Origin: DYGX01 sp035325905
GTDB lineage: Bacteria; Chloroflexota; Anaerolineae; Aggregatilineales; Aggregatilineaceae
Assembly (NCBI GenBank): GCA_035325905.1
Contig: DAOKYY010000130.1
Coordinates: forward strand, 1-7,681
Reading direction: 5' to 3'
DNA length: 7,681 nucleotides
Shown: piece by piece, positions 1-6,073 of the stretch
How the letters are laid out: each line of letters opens with the position of its first letter
Position numbering within the stretch: position 1 is the first letter of the stretch
Notes under the pieces: generated by a model
Told to the model about the DNA's origin: nothing
The model's input: the letters and a program-made list of their open reading frames with translations, nothing else
Database searches by the model: none
Translations under genes and position numbers: made by a program

Positions 1-20
1 TTAGCTGTTCTTCGCTGCCT

Positions 21-623
21 TTAGCTCACCAGCCGCGCCACCTGGCTGCAAAAGATGTCGAACACGGCGCGGTGCAGACGGCTGCGCGCCGGACTCTCCA
101 GATAGAGCAGGCCGACCAGCGCGCCCTGATCCCACAGTGGCCCGCACAGCACCGAGCGCGCCACGTTGTCCCGCCCGCGATGCACGAAGACCTGCGCCTC
201 GCCTGACTCCAGCGCCAGCGCGATCGCCCGCCGGTCCGGGTCGATCTCGTCGTGCGCCACGTACTGGCCGCCCGCGTCGCGCCCCGTGCAATAGCGCAGT
301 TGGTCGCGTCCCTCGTAGCGCAGCACGTACCCGGTGTGCGCGTTGAACTGCTGGACGGCGCGCAGCACCAGCGCGTCCAGGCGCGAGGCGTAATAGCGCG
401 TGGATTGCTCCTCGGAGTAGTCCCCGGTCGGTGGATGCTCCGGCAGCACCTGGGCGTCGGCTTCGGCCTCTGGCGAGCGATCGTGCTCGCCGGGCGCGGG
501 ATAGCGCCCGCGCGCCGCGTCGAAGACCGTCTCCAGCTGGACCGATTCGCGGCGGTTGTTGCGCTCCGTATCCGGGCGCTTCAGAAAGGCGATCAGGCGC
601 CTGACCAATGTCTCGCGTGACAT
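21..623 (-). CDS. Stand-alone GAF-domain protein
   Basis: Encodes 200 residues. The N-terminal part (about 1-75) is charged, low in hydrophobic residues and probably partly disordered. Residues about 83-198 read as a GAF domain: a helix (RLDALVLRAVQQF), a strand pair (GYVLRYEG), then the late GAF pattern SVLCGPLW, VGLLYLES and a closing helix FDIFCSQVARLV. GAF domains bind small ligands or act as dimerising sensor modules, often joined to FHA, kinase or cyclase domains; no output domain is present here, so it may work through a partner. There is no signal peptide or membrane segment, so it should be cytoplasmic. The ATG at 621-623 is chosen because a GGGGGAG Shine-Dalgarno lies just upstream, although the frame stays open to 758; the extra 45 residues lack protein-like character and overlap a likely promoter. 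Ligand and role are unknown. Confidence 0.8.
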   Translation of the reverse strand: MSRETLVRRLIAFLKRPDTERNNRRESVQLETVFDAARGRYPAPGEHDRSPEAEADAQVLPEHPPTGDYSEEQSTRYYASRLDALVLRAVQQFNAHTGYVLRYEGRDQLRYCTGRDAGGQYVAHDEIDPDRRAIALALESGEAQVFVHRGRDNVARSVLCGPLWDQGALVGLLYLESPARSRLHRAVFDIFCSQVARLVS

Positions 624-698
624 GGCGCTCCCCCCGAAAACCTGACAACGTGATGCAGTGTTCCCCCATTCCCACGATAGCATCTTTACGCTTTTGAC

Positions 699-726
699 AC
701 TATAGCACCCGGATACTGTTTTCGAA
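699..726 (-). promoter_or_regulatory. Putative sigma-70-type promoter for the GAF gene
   Basis: Read on the minus strand, TTCGAA (721-726, a weak -35) is followed after 16 bases by TATAGT (699-704, five of six matches to TATAAT). Transcription would start near 692 and leave a leader of about 70 bases before the ATG at 623. The surroundings are richer in A and T than the genes. The assignment rests on motif reading only. The same stretch carries TTGACA on the plus strand (694-699), but without a convincing -10 at the right distance. Confidence 0.35.
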
Positions 727-827
727 GCATTAAGGCGCGACGCTGGCGAACTTTTCACCTCAATAATGCGATCTCGTGTAGAATCAGGGTACCGTCGGGG
801 GAGTGCGCTCGCGTTGAGGGAGGTCGT

Positions 828-1016
828 ATGTCCGCCAGGCTCCGCACGCTGCTGTTGGTCGCTGACGGATTGGCGCTGATCGGCGTGGTCGCCTTCAGCG
901 TGCTCGCCGCGCTGGAGCCGGACGTGGACGCTTACGTCGTCGCGCAGATCGCCAGCGCCGCGATCGTGCTGGCGAGCGTGCTCCTGCTGCGCCGCCTGCG
1001 CCAGCGCGCGCCCTGA
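828..1016 (+). CDS. Small membrane protein with two transmembrane helices
   Basis: Encodes 62 residues and is not recognised as a named family. Two hydrophobic segments are visible, about residues 8-29 and 36-55, joined by a short acidic turn (EPDVD). Arginines lie before the first helix (R4, R6) and after the second (RRLRQR), so by the positive-inside rule both ends should be cytoplasmic and the turn outside. A purine-rich Shine-Dalgarno (GAGGGAGG) precedes the ATG at good spacing. A TAGAAT hexamer at 779-784 could be a -10, with no clear -35. The gene is divergent from the GAF gene and is followed after 10 bases by a perfect hairpin. Function unknown; it could be a small accessory subunit or an orphan membrane peptide. 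The ribosome site and clean topology argue that it is real. Confidence 0.65.
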   Translation: MSARLRTLLLVADGLALIGVVAFSVLAALEPDVDAYVVAQIASAAIVLASVLLLRRLRQRAP

Positions 1017-1026
1017 TCACAACAGC

Positions 1027-1050
1027 CAGGGACGCCCGAAGGCGTCCCTG
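1027..1050. terminator. Perfect 10-bp hairpin between convergent genes
   Basis: CAGGGACGCC (1027-1036) pairs perfectly with GGCGTCCCTG (1041-1050) around a CGAA tetraloop. It sits 10 bases after the stop of the small membrane protein and about 57 bases beyond the stop of the convergent LysM gene, so it could end or protect transcripts from both sides. Neither strand has a clear T-tract after the stem, so intrinsic termination is uncertain and 3'-end stabilisation is an alternative. Confidence 0.55.
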
Positions 1051-1060
1051 TGTGCAAGCA

Positions 1061-1095
1061 CGAAAGTCCCCTCTCCGCGCGCGAGGAGGGACTCA
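1061..1095 (-). repeat. Dispersed GGAGAGGGGA-type repeat, partial copy 1
   Basis: Read on the minus strand, this stretch contains GCGCGGAGAGGGGACTT (complement of 1064-1080). That is identical over 17 bases to 5975-5991 in the full element further right. The other half (1081-1093) is diverged but still lets AGTCCC pair with GGGACT. It starts about 12 bases past the stop codon of the LysM gene, so it lies in that gene's 3' untranslated region and may fold as a hairpin there. Confidence 0.6.
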
Positions 1096-1106
1096 AGCGT
1101 GAGGCG

Positions 1107-2609
1107 TCACGGCATCACGGCGTCGAGCGCCTGGCAGGCCGGGCAGCCGCCGCCGGGCCGCACGATCGCGTACCCCGCCTGCGGGTCCGCGCCATAGCTC
1201 GTGAAGTCCACGTTCCAGATGATCATCAGCCGCACGCGCCCGCTGCTGGCGGAAAGCTGCGCCGCGCGGGCCAGCCACGCCGCCTGCTCGGCGACGGTGT
1301 TCCCCGCCCCCCACTCGAAGCCCGCCGGAAGCGGCGCGTAGCCTTCGGGCGTCACATAGCCCAGCTCGGTGAAGCACAGCGGGCGCGCCCCGCCGAAGGC
1401 GCTCCAGTACGTGTTGATCATCCCCCAGAAGTAGCGGGTGTAGTAGTTATCGCGCGGGTCGCCGCTGGTCTGGTCGGGCGAGACGATGCCCTCGTTGTAG
1501 TGCAGCCCGATGCAGTCCGCGTAGTTCGCCGCGCCCGCCGCCGCCATGCCGCGCACGTAGCGGTCGTCGTTCCAGACGCGGTCGGTGCCAAACGCGCCTT
1601 CCGCCCCGGTCGGCGCGGGCGCCCCGCTGATCACCATCACGCTGGGGTTGGCGCTCTTGATCGCGGTGTACGCTTTTTGCAGCATGGTGGTGTAGGTCGC
1701 CGGGTTGATCTGGCCGCGCGGCCACTCCCGGTCGAGATTTTGTTCGTTCCAGACCTCGATCGCGTCCGGGCCGAGCCGCGCCACGCCCGCCAGGTACCCC
1801 GCGAACTGATCCATATAGCCGCTGGGGTTCGCGCCAAGCTGGGCCGGGTCGCCCACGATGCCCAGCAGGATGCGGAAGCCCTGGCTGTGCGCCTGGTTGA
1901 TTGCGCCCGCCGCGCCGTCCGGGCTGTCGCCCAGCGTGTAGCGGATCTGGCGCTTGGCCCAGGTCATCCCGGCCTGGCGCATCAGGTTCGGATACCCAAA
2001 GCTGTCGACATGCCCGCCCAGGTTGAAGCCGGTGACTGGCGGCGGCTGGGGTACGGTCGTCGCGGGCGGCGGGGCTGCCGTCGGAAAGCCGGGCGCCGTG
2101 GTAGGCGGCGGTGCGCCGGGGACCGCCGTCGGCGGCACGACCGCCGCGCCGGACAGCCGGAGCACTTGCCCGACGTAGATCAGGTTCGGGTTAACGATAT
2201 TGTTGAGCTGCACCAGTGCGGCGACGGTCGTGTTGAAGCGCAGCGCGATCCGCGACAGCGTGTCGCCCGCCTGCACGACATACGTCCCGCCAGTCGGGAC
2301 CGGGGTCGCGGGCTGCGGCGCCGCCGTTGGATAGCCAGGGACCGGGGTTGCGGGCGGTGGTGCGCCCGCGCCTGGAATGATCAGCCGCTGGCCGCTGTAA
2401 ATCAGGTTGGGATTCACCAACCCGTTCGCCGCCGCGAGCACCGGCCACGTCGTGCCGTAGCGCAGCGCAATGCGGTACAGGTTCTCGCCCGGCTGGACGA
2501 TGTGCGTCGTTCCACCCCCCTGCGCGAGCGCCGGTTCCGCCTGCGCGAGCCACGCCGGGCTGAGCAGGGCTAACACCAGCATCCCTAAAACGAACCCTCT
2601 AAGTCGCAT
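1107..2609 (-). CDS. Secreted double-LysM protein with GH-A-like glycoside hydrolase domain
   Basis: Encodes 500 residues. Residues 1-30 form a signal peptide (basic start, hydrophobic core, AQA/ALAQ end). LysM 1 spans about 35-79 and LysM 2 about 109-153; both carry the GxxLxxIALRxxTT and NPNLIYxGQ pattern that binds GlcNAc-containing glycans such as peptidoglycan. Proline-rich linkers (81-107, 155-192) separate the domains. Residues about 195-500 resemble a clan GH-A TIM barrel: VWNEQN places a likely acid/base Glu at 289 after Asn288, GLHYN gives His370, and FTELGY gives a likely nucleophile Glu415. The protein should be exported, held to the wall by LysM and act on an unknown glycan. Four cysteines (366, 412, 489, 492) lie in the catalytic part. 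The ATG has AGGAG about seven bases upstream. It appears monocistronic. The exact hydrolase family (GH5- or GH39-like) is unresolved, and activity is inferred. Confidence 0.88.
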   Translation of the reverse strand: MRLRGFVLGMLVLALLSPAWLAQAEPALAQGGGTTHIVQPGENLYRIALRYGTTWPVLAAANGLVNPNLIYSGQRLIIPGAGAPPPATPVPGYPTAAPQPATPVPTGGTYVVQAGDTLSRIALRFNTTVAALVQLNNIVNPNLIYVGQVLRLSGAAVVPPTAVPGAPPPTTAPGFPTAAPPPATTVPQPPPVTGFNLGGHVDSFGYPNLMRQAGMTWAKRQIRYTLGDSPDGAAGAINQAHSQGFRILLGIVGDPAQLGANPSGYMDQFAGYLAGVARLGPDAIEVWNEQNLDREWPRGQINPATYTTMLQKAYTAIKSANPSVMVISGAPAPTGAEGAFGTDRVWNDDRYVRGMAAAGAANYADCIGLHYNEGIVSPDQTSGDPRDNYYTRYFWGMINTYWSAFGGARPLCFTELGYVTPEGYAPLPAGFEWGAGNTVAEQAAWLARAAQLSASSGRVRLMIIWNVDFTSYGADPQAGYAIVRPGGGCPACQALDAVMP

Positions 2610-2650
2610 AATAGGCTCCTAACCGTGAGTGACTGCGGGCATCTGATTTC

Positions 2651-2678
2651 ATGATAGTTAATTTTTGGTTTTGCACAA
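2651..2678 (-). promoter_or_regulatory. Putative promoter for the LysM-hydrolase gene
   Basis: On the minus strand TTGTGC (2673-2678) precedes TATCAT (2651-2656, five of six matches to TATAAT) by 16 bases. The hexamers sit in the most A/T-rich patch of the divergent intergenic region. Transcription would begin near 2644, about 35 bases before the ATG and just upstream of the AGGAG ribosome site. The -35 matches the consensus only in its first three bases. Confidence 0.4.
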
Positions 2679-2780
2679 CTGCCTCGCGCCGCCTGAGGCG
2701 CGCCGGTTGCCCCTTCGCCGGGCGAGTCCCCTGTTGCTAACCCGCCACTTAACCTATGCCTAAACCCACCACGTGGAGGA

Positions 2781-2808
2781 TTTACCTTCGCCCCACCGCG
2801 AGTATGAT
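2781..2808 (+). promoter_or_regulatory. Putative promoter for the GlsB-like gene
   Basis: TTTACC (2781-2786, four of six matches to TTGACA) and TATGAT (2803-2808, five of six to TATAAT) are separated by 16 bases. The predicted start near 2815 gives a leader of about 65 bases ending in an AGGAGG ribosome site at 2863-2868. This is motif reading only. The promoter points away from the LysM-gene promoter, so 2610-2880 looks like a two-way control region; I see no other gene in it. Confidence 0.4.
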
Positions 2809-2880
2809 TTCCGTGTAACTTGCTGCATAGGAGAGCACCGGCGACGCGCGCCAGAAGTGCTCAGGAGGGACAGATCAGAC

Positions 2881-3150
2881 ATGTTGTGGACAGTGATTGG
2901 TTGGATCGTAGTCGGCGCGATCGCCGGCTGGCTGGCGAGCCTCGTCATGGGGACCAATCGGGGCCAGAGCCTGCTGGAAGATATCGTGGTCGGTATCATC
3001 GGCGGCGTGATCGGTGGTTTCATTCTCGACGTGCTCGATATCGGCGGTGAGGTGAGCGGTATCAACCTTGTCAGCATCGTCGTCGCCTTCTTCGGCGCTA
3101 TCGTCCTGCTGCTGATCCTGCGCGCTGTGCGCGGCTCGGCCCAGGTCTAA
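2881..3150 (+). CDS. GlsB/YeaQ/YmgE-family small membrane protein
   Basis: Encodes 89 residues, a usual length for this family (Pfam name transglycosylase-associated protein). Three hydrophobic, glycine-rich segments are visible: about 3-23 (TVIGWIVVGAIAGWLASLVM), 34-51 (EDIVVGIIGGVIGGFILD) and 61-83 (NLVSIVVAFFGAIVLLLILRAV), ending in a short basic tail. The GAIAGWLAS and GIIGGVIGG motifs are typical. Members are inner-membrane proteins often linked to envelope or general stress; the biochemical role is not established, and the family name does not prove transglycosylase activity. The ATG at 2881 is chosen over an upstream in-frame start at 2773 because AGGAGG precedes it and the extra residues are not family-like. 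A strong terminator follows, so it is probably transcribed alone. Confidence 0.88.
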   Translation: MLWTVIGWIVVGAIAGWLASLVMGTNRGQSLLEDIVVGIIGGVIGGFILDVLDIGGEVSGINLVSIVVAFFGAIVLLLILRAVRGSAQV

Positions 3151-3175
3151 CCCATCGATCCGCGCGCCTTACGCG

Positions 3176-3208
3176 AGGCCCGTTCCCCTGGAGCGGGCCT
3201 TTTTGTTT
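3176..3208 (+). terminator. Rho-independent terminator after the GlsB-like gene
   Basis: AGGCCCGTTC (3176-3185) pairs with GAGCGGGCCT (3191-3200) through one G-T pair around a five-base loop. The stem is followed at once by TTTT and a further T-rich stretch on the plus strand. Stem strength and T-tract fit a classical intrinsic terminator, 25 bases after the stop codon. Confidence 0.85.
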
Positions 3209-3329
3209 CCTGATCCGGCTCTCGGCCGTGCGCGCCTCGATTCCGCCCGGTTGGCCGAAACCAGCGAGCACATGTCACCGGGCTGAGGCTCGGCCCGCGC
3301 CCCATCACTGGCGCAAAACCCCTTTCACA

Positions 3330-3338
3330 TGCTATACA
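3330..3338 (+). promoter_or_regulatory. Putative extended -10 promoter for the hexose-phosphate mutase gene
   Basis: TGCTATACA at 3330-3338 reads as an extended -10 (TGn followed by TATACA, four of six matches to TATAAT). No good -35 is seen at the expected distance. The predicted start near 3345 leaves a leader of about 55 bases that contains a GC-rich hairpin (GCCGCCC at 3364-3370 against GGGCGGC at 3372-3378) just before the ribosome site GGGAGG. The remainder of 3209-3329 shows nothing recognisable. Confidence 0.35.
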
Positions 3339-3399
3339 AGAGTCCTGGGTGGGGCCGGGAGCCGCCGCCCTGGGCGGCACTGTCACGAAAGGGAGGCGC

Positions 3400-4836
3400 A
3401 TGACTATTCGTTTTGGAACCGACGGCTGGCGCGCCGTCATCGCCGAGACCTTTACCTTCGCCAACCTGCGCCTCGTGGCCCAGGCGGTCGCGGATTACAT
3501 CAACAACGAGCTGAAGCCGAACGGCCCGCCCGAAGTCGTCGTCGGCTTCGACACCCGCTTCCTGTCGGACCGTTTCGCAATCGAGACGGCGCGCGTGCTG
3601 GCCGCCAACGGCATCATCACCTGGCTGTCGCGCACGGACGCGCCCACCCCCGCTATCAGCTACAACATTCTGCACAAAAAAGCGGTCGCCGGGGTCGTCA
3701 TCACCGCCTCGCACAACCCCCCGCGCTACAGCGGCTTCAAGCTCAAAGCAGCCTACGGCGGCTCCGCGCTGCCGGTTCAGTGCGTGCGTGTCGAAGAATA
3801 TCTCGACGCCCAGCAGCGCGCCGCGCGCGGCCCGAACTTGATGGACTACGATCGCGCGCTCGACGAAGGGCTGATCCGGCGCTTCAACCCGACCAACGCC
3901 TACTACGAGCACCTGGAGACCCTGGTCGACATCGACAAAATCTCCGAAGGCGAGCTGCGGATCGTCGCCGACCCGATGTACGGCTCTGGCCGGACCGCGA
4001 TCCGCGCCATCCTGTCGCGCACGCGCTGCAACGTGACCGAGATTCGCGGCGAGATGAACCCCGGCTTCGGCGGCATCCACCCGGAGCCGATCCGCAAATA
4101 CCTCGACATGCTCGCCGCCGCGATCCAGACCAACCACGCCGACGTGGGCCTGGCAACCGACGGCGACGCTGACCGCATCGGCGCGATGGACGGCCACAGC
4201 GCCTTCGTCGATCCGCACACCATCATGGCCCTCTCCCTGCGCTACCTGGTCGAAAAGCGCGGCTGGACCGGCGATGTAGTCAAGACCGTTTCGACCACCA
4301 TGATGCTCAACCGCATCGCCGCCAAACACGGCCTGACGCTCCATGAAACCCCCGTCGGCTTCAACCACATCGCGGATCACATGCTCAACGGCGACGTGCT
4401 GATCGGCGGCGAGGAATCGGGCGGGATCAGCATCAAGGGCCATATTCCCGAAGGCGACGGGATTCTGATGGGCCTGCTGCTGCTCGAAGTCATGGCGGAC
4501 GCCCGCGCCCCGCTGCACGAGGTCGTCGCCGATCTTCAGGCGCACTACGGCCCAACCTGCTACGAGCGCACCGATTTCACGCTCAAGGCGCCCGTGCCCA
4601 AGCGCGAGATGGTCGCCCGGCTGCAAGCGGCGGCCCCCGCCACGCTGGCCGGCGAGACCGTGCGCGACGTGCTCACCTTTGACGGCATCAAGTTCGTCCT
4701 GGCCGACGATAGCTGGCTCCTGATCCGCCCCAGCGGGACCGAGCCGGTGCTGCGCGTCTACGCCGAGGGGCGCGACGCCGGCCAGGTCCGCGCGCTGCTC
4801 CAGGCGGGCCGCGCCCTGACCGGCGAGCCGGGCTAG
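3400..4836 (+). CDS. Phosphoglucomutase/phosphomannomutase family protein
   Basis: Encodes 478 residues, a normal length for alpha-D-phosphohexomutases. All four signatures are present in order: the catalytic phosphoserine loop TASHNP (Ser104), the Mg-binding loop DGDADR (254-259), the sugar-binding loop GGEESGG (336-342) and the phosphate-binding loop RPSGTEP (443-449). The enzyme interconverts hexose 1-phosphate and 6-phosphate in the cytoplasm, feeding glycogen, nucleotide-sugar and envelope polysaccharide synthesis. The GEESGG form is more like phosphoglucomutases than GlmM (usually GEQSGH), so glucose phosphate is the likelier substrate; mannose or glucosamine phosphate cannot be excluded. 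FGTDGWRA at the N-terminus is the usual family start, which with GGGAGG upstream supports the ATG at 3400 over an in-frame ATG at 3349. No neighbour shares its operon; its own terminator follows. Confidence 0.95.
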   Translation: MTIRFGTDGWRAVIAETFTFANLRLVAQAVADYINNELKPNGPPEVVVGFDTRFLSDRFAIETARVLAANGIITWLSRTDAPTPAISYNILHKKAVAGVVITASHNPPRYSGFKLKAAYGGSALPVQCVRVEEYLDAQQRAARGPNLMDYDRALDEGLIRRFNPTNAYYEHLETLVDIDKISEGELRIVADPMYGSGRTAIRAILSRTRCNVTEIRGEMNPGFGGIHPEPIRKYLDMLAAAIQTNHADVGLATDGDADRIGAMDGHSAFVDPHTIMALSLRYLVEKRGWTGDVVKTVSTTMMLNRIAAKHGLTLHETPVGFNHIADHMLNGDVLIGGEESGGISIKGHIPEGDGILMGLLLLEVMADARAPLHEVVADLQAHYGPTCYERTDFTLKAPVPKREMVARLQAAAPATLAGETVRDVLTFDGIKFVLADDSWLLIRPSGTEPVLRVYAEGRDAGQVRALLQAGRALTGEPG

Positions 4837-4867
4837 GCCGCGCGCCGCGCCACCCACCACATTTTTC

Positions 4868-4900
4868 GCAAGGGCGGAGCAAGCTCCGCCCGTTGCTTTT
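4868..4900 (+). terminator. Rho-independent terminator after the mutase gene
   Basis: GGGCGGAGC (4872-4880) pairs perfectly with GCTCCGCCC (4883-4891). GCAA (4868-4871) extends the stem against TTGC (4893-4896) with one bulged G. TTTT follows on the plus strand (4897-4900). It lies about 32 bases after the mutase stop codon and separates that gene from the convergent phage-like genes. Confidence 0.8.
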
Positions 4901-4940
4901 GCATCCGCCAGCCCCGACAAGCCGATCACCCGCCCGGCTC

Positions 4941-4984
4941 GAAGTCCCCTTTCCGCCACCGGAGAGGGGATTTAGGGGAGAGGT
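4941..4984 (-). repeat. Dispersed GGAGAGGGGA-type repeat, partial copy 2
   Basis: Its reverse complement aligns with 5950-5992 of the full element. Over the 23 bases that begin CCTC and end CCTCTCC, 21 match, and GGGGACTTC closes both. On either strand TCCCCTTTCC (4945-4954) and GGAGAGGGGA (4961-4970) form a hairpin with one G-T pair. The copy overlaps the 3' end of the small membrane-protein gene and supplies its stop codon. Confidence 0.7.
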
Positions 4985-5301
4985 TCGCCCTGCCCGTTCA
5001 GCGCGCGGTCCAGCCCTTCGGCCAGCGCGCTCAGAAACGCTGGCAAAAAGACCGCCCACACCCCCGGCGGAACCCGCGTCAGCGCCGCAAGCTGCGCGAT
5101 CAGCGGGTCCCCCGGCTCGTCCACGGCGGCGATCAGCGCCGCGCGCTGCCCGCGCACCGAGCGCCACAGCGCCCGCCCCTGCTCGCTGACCCGCGCCCCC
5201 GTCCACAGCAGCGCCGCGACCAGCAGCAGCGTGCCGAGCAGCGTCCCCAGCAGCCCCCACAGCGCCCAGGTCCGCTCTGAAAACAGTTCCTCGACCGACA
5301 T
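4972..5301 (-). CDS. Small single-helix membrane protein in the phage-like module
   Basis: Encodes 109 residues and is not recognised. A short acidic N-terminus (MSVEELFSE) precedes one clear membrane segment (about 12-33). A basic amphipathic stretch (RVSEQGRALWRSVRGQR) follows, then a hydrophobic C-terminal helix-like region (VPPGVWAVFLPAFLSALAEGL, about 78-97) that may be membrane-associated. It is the last gene of the minus-strand phage-like cluster, where a holin-like or tail-accessory protein would be plausible, but nothing in the sequence proves either. The start is uncertain: AGGTGGG abuts the ATG at 5299-5301 with almost no spacing, and the true start could be in the assembly gap just upstream. 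The last three residues and the TAA stop lie inside repeat copy 2, so the native C-terminus may have been changed by it. Confidence 0.6.
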   Translation of the reverse strand: MSVEELFSERTWALWGLLGTLLGTLLLVAALLWTGARVSEQGRALWRSVRGQRAALIAAVDEPGDPLIAQLAALTRVPPGVWAVFLPAFLSALAEGLDRALNGQGEPLP

Positions 5302-5308
5302 CCCACCT

Positions 5309-5408
5309 NNNNNNNNNNNNNNNNNNNNNNNNNNNNNNNNNNNNNNNNNNNNNNNNNNNNNNNNNNNNNNNNNNNNNNNNNNNNNNNNNNNNNNNNNNNN
5401 NNNNNNNN
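5309..5408. other. Assembly gap of 100 Ns
   Basis: Exactly 100 undetermined bases, the conventional filler for a scaffold gap of unknown size. The real distance between the tail-fibre-like gene and the membrane-protein gene is therefore unknown, and further genes could be missing here. Reading frames that appear to run through the Ns are artefacts. Confidence 0.97.
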
Positions 5409-5899
5409 TAGACCTCCATCACCCAGAAGCGCAGCGGCTGCGCGGCGGAGCGGTGAATCGTCAGCGTGTTGGCGCTGGCCTTCGCCTCCAGCGCGAACGT
5501 GTGCTGCCCCGCGCTCAGCCCCATCACCAGCAGCGGCGGCAGCGGCGCGGGCGAGATCGTCACCTGCACGTGGATCGCGTCGCTCCACACCACATACTGC
5601 GCGCCGCCGTCCACGCTGACCCGCAGCCCCGCCGACAGCGTCGCGTTGCCGGACAGCGACGCCAGCAGCCCGATCATCACCCGGCCGGACGCGGTCGCCA
5701 GCGTCAGCGTCAGGTTGGCGGGGTCCACCGCCGCGTAGCTCGTCCCGGTGATCGTGTAGCCCGCCGCCCCTGCCTGCGCCGACTGGGCGGCGGGCCGCGC
5801 GAACAGGTAGCCCAGGTTGTCGCGCACGTGCGTGTTGAGCATCGGCGCGGTGATCAGCTCGTCCACAGTCCAGGTTTTCGGAGTCGTCCAGTCGCTCAT
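5409..5899 (-). CDS. Phage tail-fibre-like structural protein, 3' end in gap
   Basis: 163 residues are readable before the gap. The N-terminus (DWTTPKTWTVDELITAPMLN, then THVRDNL.YL) matches the pattern seen at the start of many phage tail-fibre or virion proteins: W-T, a short strand, then LNxxVRDNL. The remainder is rich in Thr, Ser, Ala and Val with alternating hydrophobic residues (ANLTLTLATASG, GLRVSVDGG, QHTFALEAKA, NTLTIHRSA), as expected of a beta-sandwich virion domain. The codon touching the gap is TAn, which is Tyr or a stop; the sequence LRFWVMEV reads like a natural last strand, so the protein may end exactly there. AGGAG lies at good spacing before the ATG at 5897-5899. It sits downstream of a tail-like gene on the same strand. 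Fibre, spike or accessory protein cannot be told apart. Confidence 0.65.
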
Positions 5900-5946
5900 G
5901 CGGTTCTCTCCTGACTCAGCGATGATCCGGTAGCGGTTAGCAGGAG

Positions 5947-6056
5947 CTTACCTCACCCCTCAATCCCCTCTCCGGCGCGGAGAGGGGACTTCACCCCCGT
6001 CCCGCTGACGGTTTTCTCCTCTCTCCATGTTGGAGAAGGGCCGGGGGTGAGATAAG
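5947..6056 (+). repeat. 110-bp palindromic intergenic element, full copy 3
   Basis: The ends are inverted repeats: CTTACCTCACCCC (5947-5959) against GGGGTGAGATAAG at the right end (6044-6056), with one mismatch. Inside are two hairpins: TCCCCTCTCC (5964-5973) with GGAGAGGGGA (5979-5988), a perfect 10-bp stem, and TCTCCA (6022-6027) with TGGAGA (6031-6036). It has no coding capacity and fills most of the space between two co-directional phage-like genes, starting about 17 bases past the upstream gene's stop. The structure resembles MITE- or REP-like dispersed repeats. It may fold in the transcript and reduce read-through to the next gene, but that is inference. Confidence 0.75.
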
Positions 6057-6073
6057 CACTTTGCCGCCTTTCG

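Noticed and set aside
694..722. TTGACA at 694-699 as a plus-strand promoter for the small membrane protein
   Set aside because: No acceptable -10 lies 16-18 bases downstream; the same bases fit better as part of a minus-strand promoter.
1050..2573. Open frame of 507 codons on the plus strand, antisense to the LysM-hydrolase gene
   Set aside because: The product is dominated by Arg, Ala, Gly and His with no domain, and it is the expected stop-free shadow of a GC-rich gene. The opposite strand has a signal peptide, LysM domains and catalytic motifs.
3325..4959. Open frame of 544 codons on the minus strand, antisense to the mutase
   Set aside because: It covers a gene with four definite phosphohexomutase signatures and runs through its terminator. 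Composition is that of a shadow frame.
4688..5899. Apparent 403-residue minus-strand protein across the Ns
   Set aside because: The part beyond the gap is an out-of-frame reading of the small membrane protein and runs into the mutase terminator; the join is an artefact of the gap.
1061..6056. The three hairpin repeats as a CRISPR array or riboswitch
   Set aside because: Copies are kilobases apart, palindromic and diverged, with no regular spacers and no conserved ligand-binding core.
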